A stretch of DNA of 64,000 bases from Bacteroides thetaiotaomicron VPI-5482. Its GTDB lineage: Bacteria; Bacteroidota; Bacteroidia; Bacteroidales; Bacteroidaceae. Shown piece after piece: positions 54,603 to 63,089 of this stretch. The stretch lies in contig NC_004663.1 of assembly GCF_000011065.1 (NCBI RefSeq), forward strand, positions 496,001 through 560,000. Direction: 5' to 3'. The translations under genes and the position numbers were made by a program. The notes beneath the pieces are model-generated. The model was not told where the DNA came from. It was given only the letters and a program-made list of their open reading frames with translations, and did not search any database. Each line of letters starts with the position of its first letter. Position 1 is the first letter of the stretch.

Positions 54603-56264
54603 TTATTGCCATTCTGCATATTGAGTTACCGCACCGTTATTGTCCAACTCCGCCTGTGGCATAGGGAAACGGTACATCTTAGTCGGGAAGTTACGATCTT
54701 TGTCATCACACTCTACATAAATGTAATTGAACGAACCGTTTGCATTCTGTTCTATCTTAAGTCCATGAAGACGGATACCGGTGAATGCCGTTGCAGATAG
54801 TTTCCAGCGACGCATATCCCAATAATAGTGTCCTTCATAAGCTAATTCGACTTTACGTTCCTGACGAATCGCTTTCATCAGGTCTTCTCCACTCTTGTCC
54901 GAATAAGGCAAGCCGACTCTGTTACGAATGTCTTTGATGTCTTTATTGGCTTTATCGGCATAGCCACTCAAATGATAGCAAGCCTCGGCATGATTTAGTA
55001 ACACTTCGGCATAACGAATTTCGGTCCATGGCTGTGTACTTGCCTGCACAGAAGTGAAACTATGAGTCTCATCCACCAGCTTACGCAAATAATAACCTGT
55101 GGTAGAACGTCCTTCTGGTTTGGCATCCGTTTTCCATGCAGCCCAACCATCAGTACCATTGACATAAGATGCGATCGTTCTGCCTTTCCACGTCGCACCA
55201 TTATAAAGAATGGTTGCTTTGAAGCGTGGTTCAAGTTTATCGTATGGAGGAGTTGCCGTTGTTCCTTCTGCAGTATGCCAGGTACTCCAATCCGGAAAAC
55301 CGCTACCGTCCGCATATTCATAAGATTCTACCATTTCTTGTGTCGGAGTTCCAAATCCTCCGGTCATTGAATTACCATCCAATGCTTTATCACCTCCGGG
55401 AGCCATATAGCCGTCAAAATCATGAGTTACAGTAGAACTCTTGTCATAGCAATATTGCAGAATAGCTTCCTGACTTCCTGCTTTAAATGCATTAGAATAA
55501 TTCTCTTTTTCTTCCAGCTTATATCCCATGCCCATCACTTCTTCGGCAGCGATCCGGGCATCATCCCATCTTTCTGCATAAAGCATTGCCCGTGACAGCA
55601 TTGCATAAGCTGCTCCGCTAGTCAGACGTCCATTAGGGGTTTTATCAACCGGTAAATGTTCGCCCGCAAACTTCAGGTCCTCATATACAAAGTTCCATCC
55701 TTCTGCTTCGGAACTGACCGGCATATCCTTCTTTATATTATCCAGATCTTCATCATATATAATGACTTCCTTATAACGTTTTACCAAGTCGGTATATAAA
55801 TATCCTCTGAAGAAGCGCATTTCCGCTTCCAGCCGTTCTTGTTCCGTCTGACCGAATGAGGCGTACTTTTTCAGTTTATTGAGACCTTCATTGACACGGC
55901 GTACATATTCATACATCGTCCCCCAATTGCCTAAATAAGTGCTGACATAACTTACTGTCAGAACGGATCCTCCATAAGCGATTTCGCTAGGTATCTGGCA
56001 TTTAGACATATAGTTATAGGAACCGTATTTGAGTTGGTCTGTCAACGCTTCCGTCATGCCTGCCAGGCATTGTCCGTCACGATAAACTCCTAAATAATCG
56101 ATATAACGGTAGAAATCGTTGACAGCTTGTTCGGCATATTCCAGTTTACTCCATACTAGTTTATCTGATGCTTTGTCCGTCGGTGTCATGTCTAGATAAT
56201 CACTACATGAACCAAGCCCTAAAGAGGCTCCCAACAATATGATACTTATAAATTTTGTTTTCAT
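54603..56264 (-). CDS. SusD-type glycan-binding lipoprotein, locus 2
   Basis: 553-residue RagB/SusD protein with lipobox LGSC (about residue 20) followed by SDYLDMTPTDKASD. Conserved blocks are AEMRFFRGYLYTDLVKRY (about 146-163), SGAAYAMLSRAMLYAERWDD, RYAEVLLNHAEACY and ELAYEGHYYWDMRRWK near the C-terminus. It works with the SusC protein encoded just upstream (18 bases) as the lid of the outer-membrane importer. It differs clearly from the locus 1 SusD, so a different ligand is expected. Confidence 0.94.
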   Translation of the reverse strand: MKTKFISIILLGASLGLGSCSDYLDMTPTDKASDKLVWSKLEYAEQAVNDFYRYIDYLGVYRDGQCLAGMTEALTDQLKYGSYNYMSKCQIPSEIAYGGSVLTVSYVSTYLGNWGTMYEYVRRVNEGLNKLKKYASFGQTEQERLEAEMRFFRGYLYTDLVKRYKEVIIYDEDLDNIKKDMPVSSEAEGWNFVYEDLKFAGEHLPVDKTPNGRLTSGAAYAMLSRAMLYAERWDDARIAAEEVMGMGYKLEEKENYSNAFKAGSQEAILQYCYDKSSTVTHDFDGYMAPGGDKALDGNSMTGGFGTPTQEMVESYEYADGSGFPDWSTWHTAEGTTATPPYDKLEPRFKATILYNGATWKGRTIASYVNGTDGWAAWKTDAKPEGRSTTGYYLRKLVDETHSFTSVQASTQPWTEIRYAEVLLNHAEACYHLSGYADKANKDIKDIRNRVGLPYSDKSGEDLMKAIRQERKVELAYEGHYYWDMRRWKLSATAFTGIRLHGLKIEQNANGSFNYIYVECDDKDRNFPTKMYRFPMPQAELDNNGAVTQYAEWQ

Positions 56265-56282
56265 AATAAATCTTTTAAAGGT

Positions 56283-59200
56283 TTAGAAAGTCAGAGTTAT
56301 ACCGCCCATGATTGTGCGTTGTTGAGGATAATATCCGTTATTCACTCCCGGAGATTCGGGGTCGATTCCATCGGGAAGACCGGAGATCGTGAATAAATTG
56401 GAACCTTCTACATAAATTCTAAGATTCTGAATTCCCACAGGGCTCATCCACTTTTTAGGGAATGTATAACCTAGCTGTGCCGATTTGAGACGAAGGTATC
56501 TGCCATTACGCAACCAGAAGGTAGAAGCTAATCCATTGTCTCCTCCATGTCCTTGATTTCCCAGAGTCAGACGTGGGAATGTTCCATTCGGATTTTCCGT
56601 GGTATACGCATTCTGAACCAGATATAAAGGTGAGTTGGCACCTTCTTTGAATGCTTGTGTCCAGACCGTATTGTCATCATAACCATTATAGTAAGTTCCG
56701 GTTAATGATACATCGAACAATGCGCCTCCAGTAAATTGTGCGCTTAAATCAAATCCGTTCCAGGCACAATTCAAGTTCAGACCATAAGTCAGTTCCGGAC
56801 GATTGCCCCGTCCTACACGTGTTCTGTCATCTTCATCTATTTTGCCATCGCCATTTAAATCCTTATATTTGATGTCACCTACATTAGGACGGGTTCCATA
56901 CCATGCGGAATTATCAATTTCTTCTTCCGAACGGAACAAACCTTCTGCCACCCATACGACTGAAGCGTCTACACTGCGACCTGTACGTTTTCTCCATTCT
57001 ACAGTATTGGGACTATCCGGATAACGAAGATAGCGATTTCTTGCAAAAGTCAAGTTGAAACTGGCTCCATAAGAAAATGGTTTCCCTGCCAGATTTAATT
57101 TATTACGATGACTCACTGTGATTTCAACTCCCTTGCTGTCTACCTTGTTATAGTTGGCATACGTATAATAATATCCTCCCATTGATGGTGGATAATCGCC
57201 TCCCATTGCTGTCAGAATATCATAGGTATAATTATAGAATGCATCAAATTCCATACCCAGTAAACCATTCCACATGGTAAAGTCGAAACCTGCATTGTAA
57301 GTTAACGTGTTTTCCCACGTCAGAGTAGGATTTGCAATTACAGATGCACGCAGCGCCTGCATGACTTTTCCGTTCAGAATTGTCTGGTACGCATTTTTGT
57401 TACCGTCCATCAGGTTATAAGTACTAAGGAATGCATACGGACTCACATCGTCATTACCCAACAAACCGATAGATGCACGTATTTTCATATCATCTAGAAA
57501 AGTCAGATCGGACATAAAGTTTTCTTTGGATATTCTCCACGCTACTGATGCTGATGGGAAAAATGCCCAACGTTTTCCACTTACATTGCCCGCAAACTTA
57601 TACGAACCGTCATATCGTCCTGTAAATTCTGCCAGATACTTATTGTCATAGTCGTATTTCAAACGGAAAACGTAACCAATGCTACGATTGGCATCACTGT
57701 AGCCGGAAATAGGGGAGTCTGCCGGTTGTCCGAAACTCAATTCCGGAAGTTCTGCAAAACTCATATTCTTATTATATCCGGAGAAACTGTTTTCTTTATA
57801 ATCACGGATTTCCGCAAGTACCATGGCTTCAACATTATGCTTACCGAAAGAATTCGCATAATTGATGCTTCCCTGGCCTACCATTTGACGGGAACTGAAT
57901 TGTCCTTCACCTAAATTTATTCCATTTGCAGTTCCACGAGGATCATCCGCTTTAGTCCAAGTCCAGTCTGTAGTGGAAGTCGGCATTTTATTGATATAAG
58001 TAGAATAAGGTGTATTCAGGTTTTTATTATGTGAGGTCTTGTAGTCATAAGCTCCGGTAACCTTTACACTTAATCCTTTTACCCAAGGCAGATTATATTG
58101 TAAAGAGAGGTTAGTCTGCAAATCAAAGCTATTGGTATGTTTGTAGCCGGATTCATAAATAGCTGCTAGCGGACTATTCGGTAAGCTTGTATTATTCTGT
58201 GTAGTAGCGGTATAAAGTCCATCATATTTTTCCGGTAAATACGGATGCATCATGATAGTCTGGTGAGCAACGGATAACCAACCTTGTTCTCCCAATGTGG
58301 AATTAGAATCTGTACCACCGGAGGCATATCCCGGAGTTTCACGTTTTCCTACATTTCCGGCAACTCCCAAACTTAACTGGAAATTCTTGGCCAGCTGAGT
58401 TTCAATGTTGGTTCTTAAGTTGTACCGTCTATAAGTAAAGTTATCAATATTACCATCCTGTCCCAAATAGCCGACAGACGTGAAATAACGCATTTTGTCA
58501 CTACCACCCTGTACGGTGATGTTATGCTTCTGATTGATACCTGTACCAAATACTTTATCAATATAATTGACATTATCCCACCCATCAGTAGGATCGCCGT
58601 TCAACATCGCTTCCACATTTGCTTTTGTGAATACCGGTGTATATTGCTTCATGTCCGTAATACTTCCGTTAGCCAGCTTATCCATCATATCAGCCATATT
58701 ATAATAATATGCAAACTGGGGACCATTCATAAACTGCGGAAAGTTTGCATTCATAGATGCTCCTATTGAACCGTTATATGTGATTCTTGACTTTCCTTCC
58801 TGTCCTCTCTTTGTTGTAACAATGATAACACCACCTGCGCCCTTCAAACCGTACACAGCCGCAGAAGCTCCATCTTTCAAGACAGATACACTCTCAATAT
58901 CATTAGGATCAATGTCATTGATGGAACGAGGCATACCATCTACAATATAAGTAACATTGTAAATAGAACCACGAACCCGCAATACTGCTTGGTCATCACC
59001 CGGTTCTCCAGAGACTTGAACAGAAGAAATGCCCGGCAAACGTCCGCCTAACAAACTTGATACATTGGTTGCCGGTGCCTTTAACAGTTCGTCGCCTTTG
59101 ACTGCAGAAACCGCTCCTGTCAGGGATTGTTTCTTTGCAGTACCATAACCAACGACAATCACTTCATCCAGAGATGCCACATCATCCTTCATCACCACAT

Positions 59201-59507
59201 TGATCGTTTTCTGTCCGGCAACTTTTATATCTTGTTCCGCCATACCTACATATGTGAAAGACAATATATCTTTTGAAGTCGCCTGAATGCTGTATTTTCC
59301 ATTAACATCTGTAACTGTACCATTAGTAGTCCCCTTTACTACAACACTTACACCAGGTAGAGATTCTCCTGTCTCATCAGTAACAGTACCTTGCACCAAA
59401 CTCTGTGCATGAGCATTGATAGCACATGCAAAAAGTGCGCATATTGAGAAAAGAAATATCTTCAATATGCGAGAGTTTTGCTTAATTTTTGAGTTAAACT
59501 CTGTCAT
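56283..59507 (-). CDS. SusC-type TonB-dependent receptor, locus 2
   Basis: 1074 residues from ATG 59507 (MTEFNSKIKQNSRILKIF); an in-frame ATG at 59546 is further upstream. A signal peptide ends near NAHAQ. A carboxypeptidase D-like domain (VQGTVTDETGESLPGVSVVV) is followed by TonB-box LDEVIVVGYGTAK, the plug domain (SGEPGDDQAVLRVRGSI, LKDGASAAVYGLKGAGGVI) and a barrel ending QRTIMGGITLTF. No STN domain is present. It is the outer-membrane importer of locus 2, 54 bases after AGE copy 2. Confidence 0.95.
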   Translation of the reverse strand: MTEFNSKIKQNSRILKIFLFSICALFACAINAHAQSLVQGTVTDETGESLPGVSVVVKGTTNGTVTDVNGKYSIQATSKDILSFTYVGMAEQDIKVAGQKTINVVMKDDVASLDEVIVVGYGTAKKQSLTGAVSAVKGDELLKAPATNVSSLLGGRLPGISSVQVSGEPGDDQAVLRVRGSIYNVTYIVDGMPRSINDIDPNDIESVSVLKDGASAAVYGLKGAGGVIIVTTKRGQEGKSRITYNGSIGASMNANFPQFMNGPQFAYYYNMADMMDKLANGSITDMKQYTPVFTKANVEAMLNGDPTDGWDNVNYIDKVFGTGINQKHNITVQGGSDKMRYFTSVGYLGQDGNIDNFTYRRYNLRTNIETQLAKNFQLSLGVAGNVGKRETPGYASGGTDSNSTLGEQGWLSVAHQTIMMHPYLPEKYDGLYTATTQNNTSLPNSPLAAIYESGYKHTNSFDLQTNLSLQYNLPWVKGLSVKVTGAYDYKTSHNKNLNTPYSTYINKMPTSTTDWTWTKADDPRGTANGINLGEGQFSSRQMVGQGSINYANSFGKHNVEAMVLAEIRDYKENSFSGYNKNMSFAELPELSFGQPADSPISGYSDANRSIGYVFRLKYDYDNKYLAEFTGRYDGSYKFAGNVSGKRWAFFPSASVAWRISKENFMSDLTFLDDMKIRASIGLLGNDDVSPYAFLSTYNLMDGNKNAYQTILNGKVMQALRASVIANPTLTWENTLTYNAGFDFTMWNGLLGMEFDAFYNYTYDILTAMGGDYPPSMGGYYYTYANYNKVDSKGVEITVSHRNKLNLAGKPFSYGASFNLTFARNRYLRYPDSPNTVEWRKRTGRSVDASVVWVAEGLFRSEEEIDNSAWYGTRPNVGDIKYKDLNGDGKIDEDDRTRVGRGNRPELTYGLNLNCAWNGFDLSAQFTGGALFDVSLTGTYYNGYDDNTVWTQAFKEGANSPLYLVQNAYTTENPNGTFPRLTLGNQGHGGDNGLASTFWLRNGRYLRLKSAQLGYTFPKKWMSPVGIQNLRIYVEGSNLFTISGLPDGIDPESPGVNNGYYPQQRTIMGGITLTF

Positions 59508-59561
59508 AGAATTAATTTTTAGATTATTAATAAGATTGGTTAACATAATAATTCATTGTTT

Positions 59562-60725
59562 CTATAGCGGTTCTAATACTTTCCAGCATTGAAATAATCC
59601 CCTTGGTACATGAAAGCACCCTTTCCATTTACCACCTTTCAGCGGTAACAAAACTTCCCCTCTGCGATTCAGATATCCGTACCATTCCGGATATTCCGGA
59701 TCTTTGAAGTGCGACCATGTGTAGTCATGCACTTTTTCAAACCATTCCAGACATTTCCTGTCTCCGGTCAGCTGATAACCTTTCAGCAGTGATATCAGAG
59801 ATTCAATATGCACCCACCAAAGTTTCTGATCCCATTCCAATTGCTGGGGAGGACAACCGTTACGGTCCATAAAGTAATAGATACCTCCATATTGCTTGTC
59901 CCAACCATAGTCGAGCATTGTCAGGGTTACGTCTTTTGCTTTTTCTATCAATTTCGGACGATTCAGGCGTTTGCCCAGATCCATGATAAACCACATCGCT
60001 TCGATAGCATGACCGGGAGTCACCTGACGACCTTCGAAGCAATCCACCAGATTACCGTCCATATCGACATTCTCAACAATGATGCCCCCCAGCTCCGGAC
60101 GATAAAAGACATCCATCACTTCATGGATACAGGTTTCCATCGTCTGTTCCAGATAGCCGGGATCCAGGAGATGTTCGATCTCCAAAGCCAGATTACAGAG
60201 GATCATCGGGAGGGCGAAGTTCTTCAGATTACGAGTACCCGGATGAAGCTTGTTCCACTTGCTTTTCGGATTATCAACCTTGGAAAGGATGATCTTGAAA
60301 GTCTTCTTTGCTATGTCCGCATATTCCTGATTACCAGTTGCTAGACTCAGCTGTCCGAAGGCCATCGTGGCGAAAGTATATGAGAAAATATTGTATGGTT
60401 CTACCAGTGGTCTACCCGAACGGTCGAGTGAAAAGTACCAGTTATAATTTCCATCATGTCCGTATTTTTTTAAGAATTCACCACCCTGAACGGCACAATC
60501 CAGCCATTCCTGTCGTTTTTCCACTTTGTTGTAAAGCATGGAGAACATCCATACCTCACGTCCCTGCAACCAGATGAACTTATCCGTATCGAAAACCTTC
60601 CCTTCACGGTCCAGGCAGCTGAAATAACCGCCAAACTCAAGATCTTGAGAGTGCTCGAGCCAGAATGGAAGGACATTGTCCAACAATTCATCCCGGTACT
60701 GATTCGCTAGTTTCTTAAAATCCAT
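59562..60725 (-). CDS. N-acylglucosamine 2-epimerase (AGE family), copy 2
   Basis: 387 residues from ATG 60725 (MDFKKLANQYRDELL). It has the same active-site regions as copy 1 (LQGREVWMFSMLYN, FEGRQVTPGHAIEAMWF, LWWVHIESLISLLKG) and ends at KVLEPL, lacking copy 1's tail. Protein identity to copy 1 is very high by eye. At DNA level there are long identical runs, notably around codons 50-75 and the FEGRQVTPGHA region, separated by stretches with many silent changes, as if gene conversion had acted. It should interconvert GlcNAc and ManNAc. It is the first intact gene of the locus 2 operon, with a 143-base gap to the MFS fragment upstream. Confidence 0.9.
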   Translation of the reverse strand: MDFKKLANQYRDELLDNVLPFWLEHSQDLEFGGYFSCLDREGKVFDTDKFIWLQGREVWMFSMLYNKVEKRQEWLDCAVQGGEFLKKYGHDGNYNWYFSLDRSGRPLVEPYNIFSYTFATMAFGQLSLATGNQEYADIAKKTFKIILSKVDNPKSKWNKLHPGTRNLKNFALPMILCNLALEIEHLLDPGYLEQTMETCIHEVMDVFYRPELGGIIVENVDMDGNLVDCFEGRQVTPGHAIEAMWFIMDLGKRLNRPKLIEKAKDVTLTMLDYGWDKQYGGIYYFMDRNGCPPQQLEWDQKLWWVHIESLISLLKGYQLTGDRKCLEWFEKVHDYTWSHFKDPEYPEWYGYLNRRGEVLLPLKGGKWKGCFHVPRGLFQCWKVLEPL

Positions 60726-60844
60726 AATATTGTTTTTATTATAGATAGGTATAGGGTACACCGAAGGCGGGAAACGTTTCTTGAATGGCCATGCAGAAAA
60801 CCGCCTGCGGCTTCTCTATACTTCTCAGTTGTTGTTAGTTTACT

Positions 60845-61369
60845 GTTATTAAGGTCTCTTTCTTTCTTCTACTGTTCCGACCGGGTCCAGTATCTTTCAA
60901 TCTCTTCCAGTGACTTTCCTGTGGTCTCCGGCACGAGTTTCCATACGATGAGCATATACGGCACGCACATGACTGCGAACAGGAAGAATGTTCCGGCGGG
61001 GGTGAGATTCTGGAGCATCCAGGGGGTTAGCTGTCCGATCAGGTACGTTCCTATCCACAGGGCGAATCCTGCAATGGACATCGCCAGTCCGCGCACCTTG
61101 GTGGGGTACATCTCCGAAAGGAGCACGAACACCACGGCACAGATGGAGACGGCACAGCAGAATACATAGAACAGGAAGAAAACGAGCAGGAAGAGGCTGG
61201 ATACTCCCCAGGAATCACCGAAGAGGAAGTAAATGCCGATCAGCAGGAGGGAGACAACCATCCCCGAAACTCCGTAATAGACCAGTTGCTTGCGGCCGAC
61301 CCTGTCAATGATCACAAGAGCAAGAACGGTGGTCAGAGTGTTGACTAGTCCTACGAGAACTTGGTAAAA
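60845..61369 (-). repeat. Inverted repeat, right copy (MFS 3' end)
   Basis: This is the reverse complement of 29901-30421, about 525 bases, with a handful of single-base differences and an extra AGAG after the stop. Identity ends abruptly at CTTGGTAAAA (61360-61369). The two copies lie in opposite orientation about 30 kb apart. Confidence 0.9.
60869..61369 (-). pseudogene. Truncated MFS sugar porter (3' fragment)
   Basis: The frame carries only the last third of the MFS sugar porter: from YQVLVGLVNTLTTV through helices 8-12 to the PETTGKSLEEIERYWT ending. The first Met in frame is at 61315, giving 148 residues against 471 for the intact copy. The N-terminal six or seven helices and any start region are gone; beyond 61369 comes the unrelated promoter region of the sialidase. 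It is almost identical to the 3' end of the gene at 28986-30401, so it is recent or kept alike by recombination. It cannot transport on its own. Confidence 0.88.
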
Positions 61370-61416
61370 AACGCAAGTTTGTCGCTTTGACTGTTAAATA
61401 TATGCAGAGAAAATCT

Positions 61417-61424
61417 TATCTTTG
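61417..61424 (+). promoter_or_regulatory. Putative -7 element for sialidase-hexosaminidase
   Basis: TATCTTTG matches TAnnTTTG, 30 bases before the sialidase ATG. A TTTG at 61386-61389 is 27 bases upstream, further than usual. The box lies just beyond the end of the MFS inverted repeat. Confidence 0.5.
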
Positions 61425-61454
61425 CCTTCGTTAAATTAACTAATACCCCCATTT

Positions 61455-63089
61455 ATGAAAAGAAATCATTATTTATTTACCCTTATTCTCTTGTTAGGGT
61501 GCTCTATCTTTGTGAAAGCTTCAGACACCGTTTTTGTACATCAGACGCAAATTCCTATTTTAATTGAGCGGCAGGATAACGTATTGTTCTACTTTCGTTT
61601 AGATGCAAAAGAAAGCCGGATGATGGATGAGATCGTTTTGGATTTTGGAAAGAGTGTCAATCTGTCGGATGTACAGGCAGTCAAACTCTATTATGGCGGT
61701 ACGGAAGCTTTACAAGATAAAGGAAAGAAGAGGTTTGCACCTGTTGACTATATATCCAGTCACCGTCCGGGGAATACATTGGCAGCAATACCGTCTTATT
61801 CGATAAAATGTGCGGAAGCCTTGCAGCCTTCTGCAAAAGTAGTTTTGAAGAGTCATTATAAGTTGTTCCCGGGGATTAATTTCTTTTGGATCAGCTTGCA
61901 GATGAAGCCGGAGACTTCTCTATTCACGAAAATAAGTTCTGAACTTCAATCAGTGAAGATCGATGGTAAAGAAGCCATTTGTGAAGAACGGTCGCCGAAA
62001 GACATCATTCATCGAATGGCAGTGGGCGTCCGCCATGCCGGTGATGACGGTTCGGCTTCTTTCCGTATTCCCGGATTGGTAACTTCAAATAAAGGAACGC
62101 TGCTTGGCGTATATGATGTCCGTTATAATAGCAGTGTCGATCTGCAGGAATATGTAGATGTCGGTTTGAGCCGGAGCACGGATGGTGGCAAAACATGGGA
62201 AAAGATGCGCCTTCCTCTTTCGTTCGGTGAATACGATGGTTTGCCTGCTGCACAGAATGGAGTAGGGGACCCTTCTATTTTGGTAGATACCCAAACGAAT
62301 ACAATTTGGGTTGTTGCCGCATGGACACACGGAATGGGTAATCAACGTGCCTGGTGGAGTTCTCATCCCGGAATGGATCTATATCAAACGGCACAACTGG
62401 TGATGGCAAAAAGTACGGATGACGGTAAAACCTGGTCGAAACCGATTAATATAACCGAACAAGTAAAAGACCCTTCCTGGTATTTCTTGCTTCAGGGACC
62501 GGGACGGGGAATAACAATGAGTGATGGAACTTTAGTATTCCCTACTCAGTTTATCGACTCTACCCGTGTACCTAATGCCGGTATCATGTATAGTAAAGAC
62601 CGCGGAAAAACATGGAAGATGCACAACATGGCACGCACCAATACAACCGAAGCGCAAGTAGTAGAAACAGAGCCCGGAGTGCTGATGCTGAATATGCGGG
62701 ATAACCGTGGAGGAAGCCGTGCTGTGGCAATTACAAAAGATCTGGGCAAGACATGGACAGAACATCCTTCCTCTCGGAAGGCCTTGCAGGAACCTGTATG
62801 TATGGCTAGTTTGATCCATGTGGAAGCTGAAGATAATGTACTTGATAAAGATATTCTTTTGTTCTCGAATCCGAATACGACCAGAGGACGCAATCATATA
62901 ACTATTAAAGCTAGCCTGGACGATGGGCTGACCTGGCTTCCCGAACATCAGTTAATGCTGGATGAAGGAGAAGGCTGGGGATATAGCTGTCTGACAATGA
63001 TTGATCGGGAAACGATTGGTATCTTGTATGAGAGTAGTGCAGCCCACATGACATTTCAAGCTGTAAAACTGAAAGATTTGATTCGATGA
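61455..63089 (+). CDS. nanH: Sialidase (exo-alpha-sialidase, GH33)
   Basis: 544-residue exported enzyme; the N-terminus may be a lipoprotein signal (LLLGC) or a cleaved one (VKAS). Residues about 25-180 are a beta-sandwich carbohydrate-binding-like domain. The catalytic six-bladed propeller begins with the FRIP motif SASFRIPGLV (about 196-205). It contains five Asp-box repeats: SRSTDGGKTWEK, AKSTDDGKTWSK, SKDRGKTWKMH, TKDLGKTWTEH and SLDDGLTWLPEH. It releases terminal sialic acid from host glycans. From memory it corresponds to the B. thetaiotaomicron sialidase BT_0455. Its stop overlaps the GH20 start by 4 bases (ATGA). No sialate lyase or sialic acid transporter is linked in this window. 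Confidence 0.94.
   Translation: MKRNHYLFTLILLLGCSIFVKASDTVFVHQTQIPILIERQDNVLFYFRLDAKESRMMDEIVLDFGKSVNLSDVQAVKLYYGGTEALQDKGKKRFAPVDYISSHRPGNTLAAIPSYSIKCAEALQPSAKVVLKSHYKLFPGINFFWISLQMKPETSLFTKISSELQSVKIDGKEAICEERSPKDIIHRMAVGVRHAGDDGSASFRIPGLVTSNKGTLLGVYDVRYNSSVDLQEYVDVGLSRSTDGGKTWEKMRLPLSFGEYDGLPAAQNGVGDPSILVDTQTNTIWVVAAWTHGMGNQRAWWSSHPGMDLYQTAQLVMAKSTDDGKTWSKPINITEQVKDPSWYFLLQGPGRGITMSDGTLVFPTQFIDSTRVPNAGIMYSKDRGKTWKMHNMARTNTTEAQVVETEPGVLMLNMRDNRGGSRAVAITKDLGKTWTEHPSSRKALQEPVCMASLIHVEAEDNVLDKDILLFSNPNTTRGRNHITIKASLDDGLTWLPEHQLMLDEGEGWGYSCLTMIDRETIGILYESSAAHMTFQAVKLKDLIR

Noticed and set aside
34005..59507. ECF-sigma/anti-sigma control of the SusC proteins.
   Set aside because: Neither SusC has an N-terminal STN domain and no sigma or anti-sigma gene is adjacent.
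29901..61369. The inverted repeats taken as an insertion sequence or composite transposon.
   Set aside because: They consist of MFS and AGE coding sequence, with no transposase, terminal repeats or target-site duplication seen.
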